Shown: piece after piece, positions 17,158 to 26,019 of the stretch | Position numbering within the stretch: the first letter of the stretch is position 1 | Layout: each line of letters starts with the position of its first letter | From: Roseovarius marisflavi | GTDB lineage: Bacteria; Pseudomonadota; Alphaproteobacteria; Rhodobacterales; Rhodobacteraceae | Assembly: GCF_900142625.1 (NCBI RefSeq) | Contig: NZ_FRBN01000010.1 | Coordinates: 62,001 to 126,000 of the forward strand | Reading direction: 5' to 3' | Length of the DNA: 64,000 nucleotides | The notes under the pieces: generated by a model | The model's database searches: none | The model's input: only the letters and a program-made list of their open reading frames with translations | Told to the model about the DNA's origin: nothing | Translations under genes and position numbers: made by a program

Positions 17158-18249
17158 TCAGAGCAGATGCCCCGATTTCGCGGCCTTGGTGGCCAGGTAG
17201 GCGTGGTTATGCACGTTTTCGCCCAGCTTGAGCGGCACGCGCTCGACCACGTCGATCCCGTTCTGGCGCATCATCTCGATCTTGGCGGGGTTATTGGTCA
17301 AAAGCCGCACGGCAGAAAACCCCATCAGCGTCAGGATCTGCGCGCCGATCCGGAAATCGCGCTCGTCATCTTCAAAGCCAAGCCGGTGATTGGCCTCGAC
17401 CGTGTCAAAGCCCTGATCCTGAAGCGAGTAGGCGCGCATCTTGTTGGCAAGGCCAATCCCGCGCCCCTCTTGATTTAGATAGAGCAGCACGCCGGCTCCC
17501 TCGGCCCCCATCTGCGCCAGGGCGCCGCGCAATTGCGGGCCGCAATCGCACTTGAGGCTGCCCATCAGGTCGCCGGTGAAACAGGCCGAATGCAAGCGCG
17601 CAAGCACCGCGCTGTCGCGCGGCGGCTGGCCGATCTCGATGGCGTAATGCTCTTCGCCGCCATCTTCGGGGCGAAAGATGTGCAACCGTCCGGCCTCGGA
17701 CACATCAAGCGGCAAACGCGCACTGACCACCGGATGCAGCGGGCTGGAGCGCATGAGATGCGGCGCGGCCGTCACCGCAGCGACCTGTGTCAGCCCGTGT
17801 TCGATCGCAAATCCCGCACCGCCCGTCAGAGGCAACACAAGGGCGGCCGGCAAAAGCCGCGCGGATTTCACAAGCTGCAAGGCGATGCGGTGCAAATCGG
17901 CGGCGCCATCGCGTTCGGATGCAAGCGGGCCTTTCATCGGGGTTTTGAGATCATCCGCCGGATCGGCCACCCCCAGAACCCAGGACAACGCGGCATCGGG
18001 CGGCAGGATCACCCGCGCCAGATCACCGTCATAGGTGCGGGCCTTGAGGGTCTCGGCGCGCCGCGCCGTGATCGCCAGAACCGGGCGTCCACCAAGCGCG
18101 CGCAGATCGGCGAGGCGCTGCGCATCGACCGTTTCCGCCGCCATCACAAGTGCGACGCCATCTTTGCCCGAAATCACCACAGGCACCCCCATCCGAAGAT
18201 CGGCGCGGGCGCGGGCGATAATCTCGGTGATGTCAGGGGCGAGGGTCAT
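17158..18249 (-). CDS. ribA: GTP cyclohydrolase II
   Basis: First enzyme of riboflavin synthesis, converting GTP to the diaminopyrimidine intermediate plus formate. The C-terminal 200 residues hold the catalytic domain: zinc-binding Cys cluster HSACFTGDLMGSLKCDCG, active-site EGRGIGLANKMRAYSLQD and LTNNPAKIE. About 150 residues precede it, as in other alphaproteobacterial RibA proteins; this part lacks the DHBP-synthase signature, so it is not a functional RibB half. The ATG at 18249 (MTLAPDITE) gives 363 residues. Stand-alone gene; other rib genes are not in the window. Confidence 0.93.
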   Translation of the reverse strand: MTLAPDITEIIARARADLRMGVPVVISGKDGVALVMAAETVDAQRLADLRALGGRPVLAITARRAETLKARTYDGDLARVILPPDAALSWVLGVADPADDLKTPMKGPLASERDGAADLHRIALQLVKSARLLPAALVLPLTGGAGFAIEHGLTQVAAVTAAPHLMRSSPLHPVVSARLPLDVSEAGRLHIFRPEDGGEEHYAIEIGQPPRDSAVLARLHSACFTGDLMGSLKCDCGPQLRGALAQMGAEGAGVLLYLNQEGRGIGLANKMRAYSLQDQGFDTVEANHRLGFEDDERDFRIGAQILTLMGFSAVRLLTNNPAKIEMMRQNGIDVVERVPLKLGENVHNHAYLATKAAKSGHLL

Positions 18250-18408
18250 GGCGTAACTTTCCGGTGGCAATCAGCTTTATGTAGGTGGTTTTGAAATGAA
18301 TTGAAAGAAACGCTCGCGTCGCAACACGTGGCCGTGATTGTTGTGTTGCACATCTTGTCGCTGCGCGCCTTGTCCCTCATGTTCTGTCAAAGGACGAGGA
18401 AAAGCAAA

Positions 18409-19095
18409 ATGGCACAAGTCAAAAAGATTCTGCTGGTGGACGATGACGACGACCTGCGCGAAGCGTTGGGCGAGCAATTGGTCATGACCGAAGATTTCGA
18501 TGTGTTCGAGGCCACAAGCGGCGCGGATGCGATGAGCAAGGTCAAGGACATGATCTATGATCTTGTCATTCTTGACGTTGGCCTGCCCGATACCGACGGG
18601 CGAGAGCTGTGCCGCCTGATGCGCAAGCAGGGGGTCAAGGCGCCGGTGATGATGCTGACCGGGCATGATGGCGATGCCGACACGATCCTTGGCCTTGATG
18701 CGGGGGCCAACGACTATATCACCAAGCCGTTCAAGTTTCCGGTGCTTCTGGCGCGTATCCGCGCACAGCTGCGCCAGCATGAACAGTCCGAGGATGCGGT
18801 ATTTCAGCTTGGGCCCTATACCTTCAAGCCGGCCATGAAGATGCTGATCACCGAGGACGAGCGCAAGGTGCGCCTGACCGAGAAAGAGACCAACATCCTG
18901 AAATACCTCTATCGCTCGACCGAGGGCGTGGTGGCGCGCGATATCCTGCTGCACGAGGTCTGGGGCTATAACGCGGGGGTCACCACCCACACGCTTGAGA
19001 CCCATATCTATCGCCTGCGCCAGAAGATCGAGCCGGATCCAGGTAACGCACGCCTGCTTGTCACTGAATCGGGCGGTTATCGTCTGGTGCTCTGA
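18409..19095 (+). CDS. OmpR/PhoB-type response regulator (orphan)
   Basis: DNA-binding regulator of 228 residues. The receiver has the acidic cluster LLVDDDDD, phospho-acceptor Asp in LVILDVGLPDTDG, Thr in MLTGHD and Lys in YITKPFKFP. The winged-helix domain (about 130-225) carries LTEKETNILKYLYRS, WGYNAGVTTHTLETHIYRLRQKI and GGYRLVL. The ATG at 18409 follows AAGGACGAGGAAAAG. No histidine kinase gene adjoins it, so its partner is elsewhere. The sequence pattern is one strongly conserved in alphaproteobacteria, but I cannot assign a named regulon. Confidence 0.93.
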   Translation: MAQVKKILLVDDDDDLREALGEQLVMTEDFDVFEATSGADAMSKVKDMIYDLVILDVGLPDTDGRELCRLMRKQGVKAPVMMLTGHDGDADTILGLDAGANDYITKPFKFPVLLARIRAQLRQHEQSEDAVFQLGPYTFKPAMKMLITEDERKVRLTEKETNILKYLYRSTEGVVARDILLHEVWGYNAGVTTHTLETHIYRLRQKIEPDPGNARLLVTESGGYRLVL

Positions 19096-19152
19096 GTACG
19101 GCCTAAGATCAAAGTAGTATGCGTAACTCAGGAAAATGTGCTACTCTACGTT

Positions 19153-19174
19153 GTATATGCGGTAACGCATATAC
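19153..19174. other. Perfect 9-bp hairpin with GTAA tetraloop
   Basis: GTATATGCG / CGCATATAC with a GTAA (GNRA) loop, in the gap between the OmpR-type regulator and xth. A typical terminator hairpin follows 15 bp later. The AT-rich stem and stable tetraloop suggest a structured RNA end or a protein target; function unknown. Confidence 0.5.
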
Positions 19175-19189
19175 CTCCCTGTTGGACTG

Positions 19190-19222
19190 CCCCGGCCAGC
19201 GTGCCGGGGTCCTTTTCCTTTG
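19190..19222 (+). terminator. Rho-independent terminator downstream of the OmpR-type regulator
   Basis: Perfect 7-bp GC stem CCCCGGC / GCCGGGG (19190-19196 with 19203-19209), 6-nt loop, followed by the T-rich stretch TCCTTTTCCTTT. It ends the regulator transcript and separates it from xth. Confidence 0.75.
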
Positions 19223-19336
19223 GGCGCCGGGGTGGATCGCCCGATCCCACTTTTTCGCCGCGCCCCGTCGTTCCGGCTGGCGCCTTGGCGCGCATCGCTT
19301 TAGGGTCTGGCCCGACACGGGCACAGGAGAGGCGGC

Positions 19337-20125
19337 ATGGCGTTTACATTGGCAACCTGGAACATCAACTCGGTCCGTCTGCGCGAGGGGCTTGTCTCGC
19401 GGCTTTTGAGCGACGAGGCGCCGGATGTCCTGTGCCTTCAGGAATGCAAAAGCCCGGTCGACAAGATGCCGCTCGAGAGCTTTGCCGAGCTTGGCTATGG
19501 CCATGTGGTGGCGCGCGGGCAGAAGGGCTATAACGGGGTTGCGATCCTCTCGAAGCTACCGATCGAGGATGCAGGCGACAAGGATTTCGCCAGCCTCGGC
19601 CATGCCCGCCACGTCGCAGGGCGGTTGGAAAACGGGGTCACGATCCATAACTTTTATGTGCCTGCGGGCGGCGATATCCCGGATCGCGAGAAGAACGAGA
19701 AATTCGGCCAAAAGCTCGATTACCTGACCGAGATGCGCGACTGGTTCCGCGACAGCCGCCCGGAAAAATCCATTCTGGTGGGCGATCTCAACATCGCCCC
19801 GCGCGAAGACGATGTCTGGAGCCACAAGAAGCTTTTGAAGATCGTCAGCCACACCCCGGTCGAGGTTGAGCATTTTCATGACGTGATGGAGGCCGGCGGC
19901 TGGGGCGACGTGACCCGCGCCGATATTCCCGAGGGGCTGCTCTATAGCTGGTGGTCGTACCGCGCCAAGGATTGGTCCGAGGCCGACAAGGGCCGACGGC
20001 TTGATCATCTCTGGGCAACCGGCGATATCGCGGGTTCGGCCCATTCAAGCCGCATCCTGCGCGAGGTGCGCGGATGGGAGCAACCTAGCGATCACGCGCC
20101 GGTTTTTGCAACATTTGACCTTTGA
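19337..20125 (+). CDS. xth: Exodeoxyribonuclease III
   Basis: Base-excision-repair AP endonuclease and 3'-5' exonuclease of 262 residues. The exonuclease/endonuclease/phosphatase fold motifs are complete: WNINSVR, LQECK (metal-binding Glu), GDLNIAP (catalytic Asp and Asn), GRRLDHLWA and SDHAPV (catalytic His). The start ATG at 19337 has GGAGAGGCGGC upstream. Probably the first gene of a short plus-strand run with the thioredoxin gene, 49 bp away. Confidence 0.95.
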   Translation: MAFTLATWNINSVRLREGLVSRLLSDEAPDVLCLQECKSPVDKMPLESFAELGYGHVVARGQKGYNGVAILSKLPIEDAGDKDFASLGHARHVAGRLENGVTIHNFYVPAGGDIPDREKNEKFGQKLDYLTEMRDWFRDSRPEKSILVGDLNIAPREDDVWSHKKLLKIVSHTPVEVEHFHDVMEAGGWGDVTRADIPEGLLYSWWSYRAKDWSEADKGRRLDHLWATGDIAGSAHSSRILREVRGWEQPSDHAPVFATFDL

Positions 20126-20174
20126 AATCGACGCAGACTTGCTCATATAGGGGCAAGCGAATGGAAGGAAGACT

Positions 20175-21095
20175 TTGATGATTGAGCTTGGCCAAACCCA
20201 AAACGCCCCGGCAGCGGGCGACCTGATCAAGGACGTGTCCGAGGCCGATTTCATGACCGAGGTCGTTGAAATGTCCCAGACCGTGCCGGTGATCGTTGAT
20301 TTCTGGGCGCCCTGGTGTGGCCCTTGCAAGACGCTTGGCCCGGTGCTTGAGGCGGCGGTGACGCGCGCCAATGGGGCCGTGAAAATGGCCAAGGTCAACG
20401 TCGATGAAAACCAGATGATCGCGGGCCAGTTGCGGGTGCAATCCATTCCGACGGTCTATGCCTTCTGGCAGGGCCAGCCGGTTGACGGCTTTCAGGGCGC
20501 GGTGCCGCCCTCGGAAATCGACGCCTTTGTGGCGCGCGTGGTCGAGGCCGGTGGCGGCGCGCCCGACGGCGGGCTTGACGAGGCACTTGATGCGGCCGAC
20601 GAGATGCTCGAAGAGGGCGCGGTTGCCGATGCGGCGCAAACCTATGCCGCCATCGCCCAGGAAGACCCCAACAACGTGCGCGCCTATGCCGGCATGGCGC
20701 GCGCCGAGATCGCGCTTGGCGAACTTGATCAGGCCGAGGCGATCCTGAACGGTGCCCCCGCCGAAATTGCCACCGCCCCCGAAATTGAGGCGATACATGC
20801 CCAGATCGCGCTTGCGCGTCAGGCCGCAGATGCCGGCCCTGTGGCCGAGTTGCGCGCCGCGGTGGACGCCGACCCAAGCGACCATCAGGCGCGCTTTGAT
20901 CTGGCGCAGGCGCTTTATGCCAACGGTCAGGCCGAAGAGGCGGTCGACGAATTGCTGGCGATTTTCCGGGCTGATCGCGAATGGAATGACGGCGCCGCCA
21001 AGGCCCAGCTTTTCACCATTTTCGAGGCGCTCAAGCCTAACGATCCGGTGGTGTTGAACGGGCGGCGAAAATTGAGCTCGATGATATTTGCCTGA
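20175..21095 (+). CDS. cnoX: Thioredoxin-fold TPR chaperone (CnoX/YbbN-like)
   Basis: Cytoplasmic protein of 306 residues: thioredoxin domain at about residues 20-125 with the redox motif FWAPWCGPCKTLGP, then TPR-like helices to the end (EEGAVADAAQTYAAIAQ, GELDQAEAIL). This matches CnoX, the chaperedoxin that protects substrates from over-oxidation and hands them to chaperones. The E. coli protein lacks an active CxxC, whereas this one retains CGPC and so could also be a true oxidoreductase, as reported for alphaproteobacterial relatives. ATG at 20175 after GGAAGGAAG. The LON-domain gene follows by 26 bp. Confidence 0.9.
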   Translation: MMIELGQTQNAPAAGDLIKDVSEADFMTEVVEMSQTVPVIVDFWAPWCGPCKTLGPVLEAAVTRANGAVKMAKVNVDENQMIAGQLRVQSIPTVYAFWQGQPVDGFQGAVPPSEIDAFVARVVEAGGGAPDGGLDEALDAADEMLEEGAVADAAQTYAAIAQEDPNNVRAYAGMARAEIALGELDQAEAILNGAPAEIATAPEIEAIHAQIALARQAADAGPVAELRAAVDADPSDHQARFDLAQALYANGQAEEAVDELLAIFRADREWNDGAAKAQLFTIFEALKPNDPVVLNGRRKLSSMIFA

Positions 21096-21121
21096 GGCAG
21101 TTGTCGGGCTAGGTAAGGTGC

Positions 21122-21769
21122 ATGACAAAAAACCTCGATCTGCCTGAGATTATTCCGGTTTTCCCCCTGCCGGGCGCGCTGCTCTTGCCGCGCTCGCGCT
21201 TGCCGTTGCACCTGTTCGAGCCGCGCTATCTGGCGATGCTTGAGGATGCCCTTAAAACCCCTTCGCGCCTGATCGGGATGGTGCAGCCAAACCGCATTCC
21301 GGGCCGCGACGCGGGCCCCGGCCTGCATACCATCGGCTGTGTGGGGCGGGTGACGCAGTTTTCGGAAACCGAAGACGGCCGCTATATGATCACGCTCACC
21401 GGCAAGTCGCGGTTTCGCCTTTTGGAAGAGGTCGAGGGGTTCACGCCTTATCGGCGCGCCAAGGTGTCATGGGCCGGCTTTGAACGCGATATGGGGCCAG
21501 AGGACGCCGACCCCCATTTTGACCGCACGGCCTTTATGAACCTCCTGTCGCGCTATTTTTCCGCGCGCGAGCTTGAAACCGACTGGCAGTCCCTGAAAGA
21601 GGCCGAGGATGAGCTGTTGATCAACTCGCTGTCGATGCTTTTGGGGTTCGAACCAGAGGACAAGCAAGCCCTGCTTGAGGCGCCATCGCTGAGCACGCGG
21701 CGCGAGACGCTTGTCACCCTGATCGAATACGCGCTGCGCGGCGGCGACAGCGAGGACATCATGCAATGA
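21122..21769 (+). CDS. LON substrate-binding domain protein
   Basis: Protein of 215 residues made almost wholly of the N-terminal domain of Lon protease (PF02190), without AAA+ or protease parts. Typical segments: [31 protein letters not shown] at residues 9-39, the IGCVGRV motif and the [10 protein letters not shown] strand. Free-standing LON proteins are common in bacteria; a role in protein binding is assumed and not shown. It overlaps the Trm112-like gene by 4 bp (ATGA), and the pair probably share an mRNA with the CnoX-like gene. Confidence 0.9.
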   Translation: MTKNLDLPEIIPVFPLPGALLLPRSRLPLHLFEPRYLAMLEDALKTPSRLIGMVQPNRIPGRDAGPGLHTIGCVGRVTQFSETEDGRYMITLTGKSRFRLLEEVEGFTPYRRAKVSWAGFERDMGPEDADPHFDRTAFMNLLSRYFSARELETDWQSLKEAEDELLINSLSMLLGFEPEDKQALLEAPSLSTRRETLVTLIEYALRGGDSEDIMQ

Positions 21770-21963
21770 CCGACACCCCTGATACCACTCCCGCCTTTGA
21801 CCGGCGCATGCTTGAGGCGCTGATTTGCCCGCAAACCCACCAGACCCTGCGCTATGACGCGGAGCGTCAGGAGTTGATCAGCAAAAGCGCCGGCCTTGCC
21901 TTTCCCATACGCAACGGTATCCCGGTGATGCTTTTGGATGAGGCGCGCAAGATCGACGACTAG
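21766..21963 (+). CDS. Trm112-family small protein
   Basis: 65 residues. The Trm112/YcaR fold is recognisable from [41 protein letters not shown]. Zinc-binding versions have two Cys pairs; here only one Cys is left (LICPQT), so zinc is probably not bound. In eukaryotes Trm112 activates methyltransferases; the bacterial role is unknown. It starts inside the LON stop (ATGA overlap), a strong sign of coupling. Confidence 0.9.
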   Translation: MTDTPDTTPAFDRRMLEALICPQTHQTLRYDAERQELISKSAGLAFPIRNGIPVMLLDEARKIDD

Positions 21964-21985
21964 CGCGCCGCGACTGCGTGCGCGT

Positions 21986-23200
21986 TCAGGGCGCGCGACT
22001 GGCGGTCAGATCGACCTTGATCTCAACGCCAAAGCCAAGCGAATTTGGGTCGGTCATCCCGGTGCCCACGTCAAACTCGCGCCGATCCACCGAGAGCGCG
22101 CCGCTGACGGTGGCGGTGTCGCCGTCAATTGCAAGATCAAAAGGCATTTCGACCGGCACCGATTGGTCGCGGATCGTGAGCGCGCCGCGCGCCACATGGC
22201 CTTGGTCGGTCTTAAACAAATCGGCGCTGAACTCTGCTGTCGGGAAGGTGCTAACGTTGAAATAATCCGGCCCCATCGCCTGTTTGGTGACCGATCCAAG
22301 CGAGAGCGACTCGATTGCGATGGTGACCGTGACGCTGCCATGTTTGCCCGCCGCGTCGCCGGTCTCGTCATAGGTGATATCGGCGGTCCAGTCGGCAAAG
22401 CTGCCCTGCACCGATGATCCCATCTGCTCTACGGTGATCTGAAGGCTACCGTCCGAGACGGTCCAGTCGCTTTCGACCTGCGCAAGGCCCGTGGTTTGCG
22501 CCCCGTCGCCCGCGCCGAACAGGCCGATCATGCCCGCCCCGCCAAGCGCCGCCAGCCAGACCGCAAGCGCGGTCACGAGTGGCAGCACATGACCGGGCTG
22601 GCGCGCGGTCGGTCGGCCGGGGGTATGACCCGGCAGCATCCGGCGCAGCGTGGCGTCTCCATCCAGCAGGTGATGCTTGAGCGCCCCCGCCACATGTGCG
22701 CCAATCGCGCCGATCAGCACCCATTGCAGGATATAATGCAGCGTGCCCGCAAGCGCCGAGAGGGGCTCGGATTTCGGCACCAGTGGCAGGTTTTGGCCCA
22801 AGGGCCACCAGATCGGCGCAAAGCCCGAGGTGGCCGCGTGATGCACCCAGCCCGACATCGGCACCATGACAAGCGAGCCATAAAGCAGCCAATGCACGGT
22901 CTCTGCCGCCCAGGCCTCGGCCCATTTGTCGCCATTGAGCAACCCCGGCTTGGGCTGGCTTATCGCCCAGGCTATGCGCGCAAGAGCGACAAAGAACATC
23001 GCCACGCCAATGGTTTTGTGCAGGGAAAACAACACCGTGGTACGGTTGACCAAGGCCTCGGTCGGGGCGATCTGAACCTCATGCGCAAGATCGGTGGCGA
23101 TCAGGCCGATCGGAATGTTGGACAGGATCAACAGCGCGGTCAGCCAGTGAAAGGTTTTCGTCACACTGCCATAGGTGCTGGCCGAGTTGCTGGTTGGCAT
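21986..23200 (-). CDS. Cytochrome b561 domain fused to YceI-like domain
   Basis: Inner-membrane protein of 404 residues. Residues about 10-190 form a four-helix b561-type di-haem domain with His in VTKTFHWLTALL, LFSLHKTIG, LHYILQWVLIGAIGAHV. A fifth hydrophobic stretch (LPLVTALAVWLAALGGAGMIG) leads to a periplasmic YceI domain (about 235-404; SFADWTADITYDE, MGPDYFNVSTFPTAEF, VPVEMPFDLAIDGDTATVSG), a lipocalin-like fold that binds polyisoprenoids such as quinones. The fusion suggests electron transfer to or from a lipid-soluble quinone. Convergent with the Trm112-like gene, separated by 22 bp. Confidence 0.93.
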   Translation of the reverse strand: MPTSNSASTYGSVTKTFHWLTALLILSNIPIGLIATDLAHEVQIAPTEALVNRTTVLFSLHKTIGVAMFFVALARIAWAISQPKPGLLNGDKWAEAWAAETVHWLLYGSLVMVPMSGWVHHAATSGFAPIWWPLGQNLPLVPKSEPLSALAGTLHYILQWVLIGAIGAHVAGALKHHLLDGDATLRRMLPGHTPGRPTARQPGHVLPLVTALAVWLAALGGAGMIGLFGAGDGAQTTGLAQVESDWTVSDGSLQITVEQMGSSVQGSFADWTADITYDETGDAAGKHGSVTVTIAIESLSLGSVTKQAMGPDYFNVSTFPTAEFSADLFKTDQGHVARGALTIRDQSVPVEMPFDLAIDGDTATVSGALSVDRREFDVGTGMTDPNSLGFGVEIKVDLTASRAP

Positions 23201-23363
23201 CGCTTTGATCCTTCTGGTTGCGCGCTCACTCTAGCCAAACGACGGGGCGGGGCAATCGCATCTGGCGCACAGGCCCGGTGCGGCCCTGCAACACACTCGA
23301 AGGGCGTTGCCATAATCCGCCCGGCGCGGTATCCCAAGGCACTTTTAGGGAGGCAAAAAGCAT

Positions 23364-24311
23364 ATGAACCGAGCATTCGTATTTCCCGGGCAGGGGGCAC
23401 AGACCACCGGCATGGGGCAGGCATTGGCCGAGGCCTATCCGGCATCCAAAGCGGTTTTCGACGAGGTCGACGAGGCGCTTGGCGAAAATCTGTCGGGGTT
23501 GATCTGGGAGGGGGACCAGGACACGCTGACCCTGACCGAGAACGCCCAACCGGCCTTGATGGCGACCTCGCTGGCGGCGCTGCGCGCGCTTGAGGCGGAG
23601 GGCTTTGAGATTTCGCGGGCCGGTGGCTTTGTCGCCGGGCATTCGCTTGGGGAGTATTCCGCTCTGGCCGCCGCTGGCGCGCTGAGCATTGCCGATACGG
23701 CGCGGCTTTTGCGGATTCGCGGGCTGGCCATGCAAAAGGCCGTGCCGGTGGGGGTTGGCGCCATGGCCGCCATTCTGGGGCTTGATTACGAGGCGGCCCG
23801 CGCCGTGGCGGTCGAGGCCGCGCAGGGCGAGGTCTGTCAGGCGGCCAACGACAATGACCCCGGTCAGGTCGTGGTCTCGGGCCATAAGGCCGCGGTCGAG
23901 CGTGCGGTCGAGCTGGCCAAGGCCAGGGGCGCCAAGCGCGCGGTGCTGTTGCCGGTCAGCGCGCCGTTTCATTGCTCCCTGATGGCCCCGGCCGCCGAGG
24001 CAATGGCGGCGGCCCTCGCCGAGGTCAGCTTTGCCGCGCCGGTGGTGCCGCTGGTGGCAAATGTGCGTGCGAGCGCCGTGCAGGACCCGGATGAAATTCG
24101 CGCGCTTCTGATCGAGCAGGTGACCGGCGCCGTCCGCTGGCGGGAATCGGTGCTTTACATGGCCGCTCAGGGCGTCACCGAAGCCTGGGAAATCGGCGCG
24201 GGCAAGGCCCTGTCGGGGATGATCCGGCGGATTGACCGCGAGATGGCCTGTCGTGCGGTCGGCACGCCCGATGACGTCAAGGCCGCCGCAGAGGCCTTTG
24301 CAAGCGCCTGA
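23364..24311 (+). CDS. fabD: Malonyl-CoA:ACP transacylase
   Basis: Loads malonate onto acyl carrier protein at the start of fatty-acid elongation. 315 residues, usual for FabD. Active-site Ser94 lies in GHSLGEYSA, with upstream FPGQGAQ and the later HCSLM motif carrying the catalytic His. ATG at 23364 after AGGGAGGCAAAAAGC. fabG starts 32 bp downstream and the pair form the first part of the fab cluster, ending at the terminator at 25150. Confidence 0.96.
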   Translation: MNRAFVFPGQGAQTTGMGQALAEAYPASKAVFDEVDEALGENLSGLIWEGDQDTLTLTENAQPALMATSLAALRALEAEGFEISRAGGFVAGHSLGEYSALAAAGALSIADTARLLRIRGLAMQKAVPVGVGAMAAILGLDYEAARAVAVEAAQGEVCQAANDNDPGQVVVSGHKAAVERAVELAKARGAKRAVLLPVSAPFHCSLMAPAAEAMAAALAEVSFAAPVVPLVANVRASAVQDPDEIRALLIEQVTGAVRWRESVLYMAAQGVTEAWEIGAGKALSGMIRRIDREMACRAVGTPDDVKAAAEAFASA

Positions 24312-24343
24312 ATCAAGAGCAGTTTATAACGAAAGGACGATAG

Positions 24344-25081
24344 ATGTTTGATCTGACAGGAAAATCCGCGCTGGTCACGGGCGCATCCGGCGGCATTGGT
24401 GCCGCGATTGCACGGGCGCTGCACGGTGCGGGGGCCACGGTCGGTCTGAGTGGGACGCGGGTTGAGCCGCTTGAGGCCCTGGCCGGCGAGCTTGGTGAAC
24501 GTGCCCATGTGCTGCCCTGCAATCTTGGCGACAGCGAGGCGGTCGAGGCGCTGCCCAAAGCCGCGATCGCCGCGATGGGCAGCCTTGATATTCTGGTCAA
24601 CAATGCCGGGATCACCCGCGATCAGCTTTTCATGCGGATGTCGGACGAGGATTGGCATAGCGTCATCGACGTCAATCTGACGGCGGCCATGCGTCTGTGT
24701 CGTGGTGCGGTGCGCCCGATGATGAAATCCCGCTGGGGCCGAATCATCAATATAGGCTCGGTCGTGGGCTCGGTCGGCAATCCCGGACAGGTCAATTATG
24801 CCGCTGCCAAGGCCGGTCTGGTCGGCATGACCAAATCCATCGCCTATGAGGTGGCCAGCCGTGGCATCACCGCCAATGCGGTTGCCCCCGGTTTTATTGC
24901 GACGCCGATGACAGACAAGCTTGGCGATGAGCAGAAAGCCGCGCTGAATGCGCAGATTCCTGCCGCGCGGATGGGCACGCCGGAAGAGATTGCGGCGGCT
25001 GTGCTGTATCTTGCCAGCCCCGAGGCGGGCTATGTCACCGGCGCGACGCTGCATGTGAATGGCGGCATGGCGATGATCTGA
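24344..25081 (+). CDS. fabG: 3-oxoacyl-ACP reductase
   Basis: NADPH-dependent reductase of fatty-acid synthesis, 245 residues. Rossmann motif TGASGGIGAAIARAL, NNAG at 86-89, catalytic Ser139, Tyr152 and Lys156 (INIGSVVGS, VNYAAAKAG) and the PGFIATPMTD segment are all intact, unlike the SDR at 14799. The start follows GAAAGGAC. Confidence 0.96.
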   Translation: MFDLTGKSALVTGASGGIGAAIARALHGAGATVGLSGTRVEPLEALAGELGERAHVLPCNLGDSEAVEALPKAAIAAMGSLDILVNNAGITRDQLFMRMSDEDWHSVIDVNLTAAMRLCRGAVRPMMKSRWGRIINIGSVVGSVGNPGQVNYAAAKAGLVGMTKSIAYEVASRGITANAVAPGFIATPMTDKLGDEQKAALNAQIPAARMGTPEEIAAAVLYLASPEAGYVTGATLHVNGGMAMI

Positions 25082-25149
25082 GCCGGGCCTGCTCGGCGGT
25101 TTCAAATTGAGCGCTACCGCGCGCTTGATTCGCGAGAATGGAACGGTGA

Positions 25150-25178
25150 CGCTCGTGTCTTGATGAGCGCGCTTTTTT
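25150..25178 (+). terminator. Rho-independent terminator after fabG
   Basis: 7-bp stem CGCTCGT / ATGAGCG with one G-T pair and a 6-nt loop, followed by CGC and six T residues. It separates fabD-fabG from acpP. Confidence 0.65.
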
Positions 25179-25190
25179 GCTGGCGGTGGA

Positions 25191-25217
25191 ATTGAGTATT
25201 TTTGGAAAGATGAAAGC
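25191..25217 (+). repeat. Dispersed 27-bp repeat, copy 1 (single arm)
   Basis: ATTGAGTATTTTTGGAAAGA followed by TGAAAGC; it matches 29346-29372 at 26 of 27 positions. Only the left arm is found here; the second copy is part of a longer palindrome. Confidence 0.7.
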
Positions 25218-25399
25218 AGGGCAGGGCGTGACCAAGTCTGATCGACCATACGGTGACGTCCGGCAAGCTCCATGGGCCGGGCATCCCTCTGTATAGTGCC
25301 GACAGAATGCTGCGACGGGTCGCGTGGGATCGTGCAAAAAGCGCAAGGCGGCCGCGACACACCTTTGTCTGAGTGCAAATCTCTGTGCGGTGAAAGCAT

Positions 25400-25427
25400 T
25401 TGCCAATGCCGCGCCATGTGCTATAGG
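25400..25427 (+). promoter_or_regulatory. Candidate sigma-70 promoter of acpP
   Basis: TTGCCA at 25400-25405 and TATAGG at 25422-25427 with 16-bp spacing, about 160 bp before the acpP start. It is the best -35/-10 pair seen in the long gap upstream of acpP; the long leader is an inference from it. Confidence 0.35.
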
Positions 25428-25586
25428 CGGCGCAGAATTGCCGGGGGGATAAGCGGATTCTCCCGGTGGGCCGCAGATTGCGGGTAGTCGAGAGCCGCCC
25501 GCTGGGGCACTATCAAAGCCGCCCTCTGAATTTATTCGGGGGCATAAAACGGGCAAGACTGCCCATGAAACGATGAGGATTATGAC

Positions 25587-25820
25587 ATGAGCGATATCGC
25601 AGACCGCGTTAAAAAGATCGTTGTGGAACACCTGGGCGTTGAAGAGGACAAGGTTGTCGAAAAAGCCTCGTTCATCGACGATCTTGGCGCTGACAGCCTG
25701 GACACGGTCGAACTGGTCATGGCCTTCGAAGAGGAATTCGGCATCGAGATCCCCGACGATGCTGCCGATACCATCCAAACCTTTGGCGACGCGGTGAAGT
25801 TCATCACCGAAGCCTCCTAA
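25587..25820 (+). CDS. acpP: Acyl carrier protein
   Basis: Acidic carrier of growing acyl chains, 77 residues. The 4'-phosphopantetheine attachment Ser37 lies in [10 protein letters not shown], followed by the typical [13 protein letters not shown] helix. Preceded by the ribosome site GAGGAT and followed by a strong terminator, so it is transcribed on its own, as expected for a highly expressed gene. Confidence 0.97.
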   Translation: MSDIADRVKKIVVEHLGVEEDKVVEKASFIDDLGADSLDTVELVMAFEEEFGIEIPDDAADTIQTFGDAVKFITEAS

Positions 25821-25841
25821 GTTTTTCGCCCTGTGCGAAGG

Positions 25842-25869
25842 AAGGCCCTGCCGGTTGGCGGGGCCTTTT
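25842..25869 (+). terminator. Rho-independent terminator after acpP
   Basis: 11-bp stem AAGGCCCTGCC / GGCGGGGCCTT with one T-G pair, 4-nt loop GGTT, followed by T residues. It lies 21 bp after the acpP stop. Confidence 0.85.
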
Positions 25870-26019
25870 GCGTTGCGGGGGATGCAAGAGACTCTGTTGC
25901 TCCGCCGCGAAACGCGTCTATCATGCCGATTTGGGAACAGTGTTAAGTGCGCGAAACAAGCACAGTCTGTGTCGACCGGTACAACCGCCGGGGGTTAGAC
26001 CTGAAAAAAGGGCGCGACG

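Larger units (their letters stand above)
25082..25586. other. Non-coding gap between fabG and acpP
   Basis: About 500 bp with no supportable gene on either strand. It holds the fabG terminator (25150-25178), one arm of a dispersed repeat (25191-25217), a candidate acpP promoter (25400-25427) and a long acpP leader. The frames found there lack ribosome sites and family features. Confidence 0.6.
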
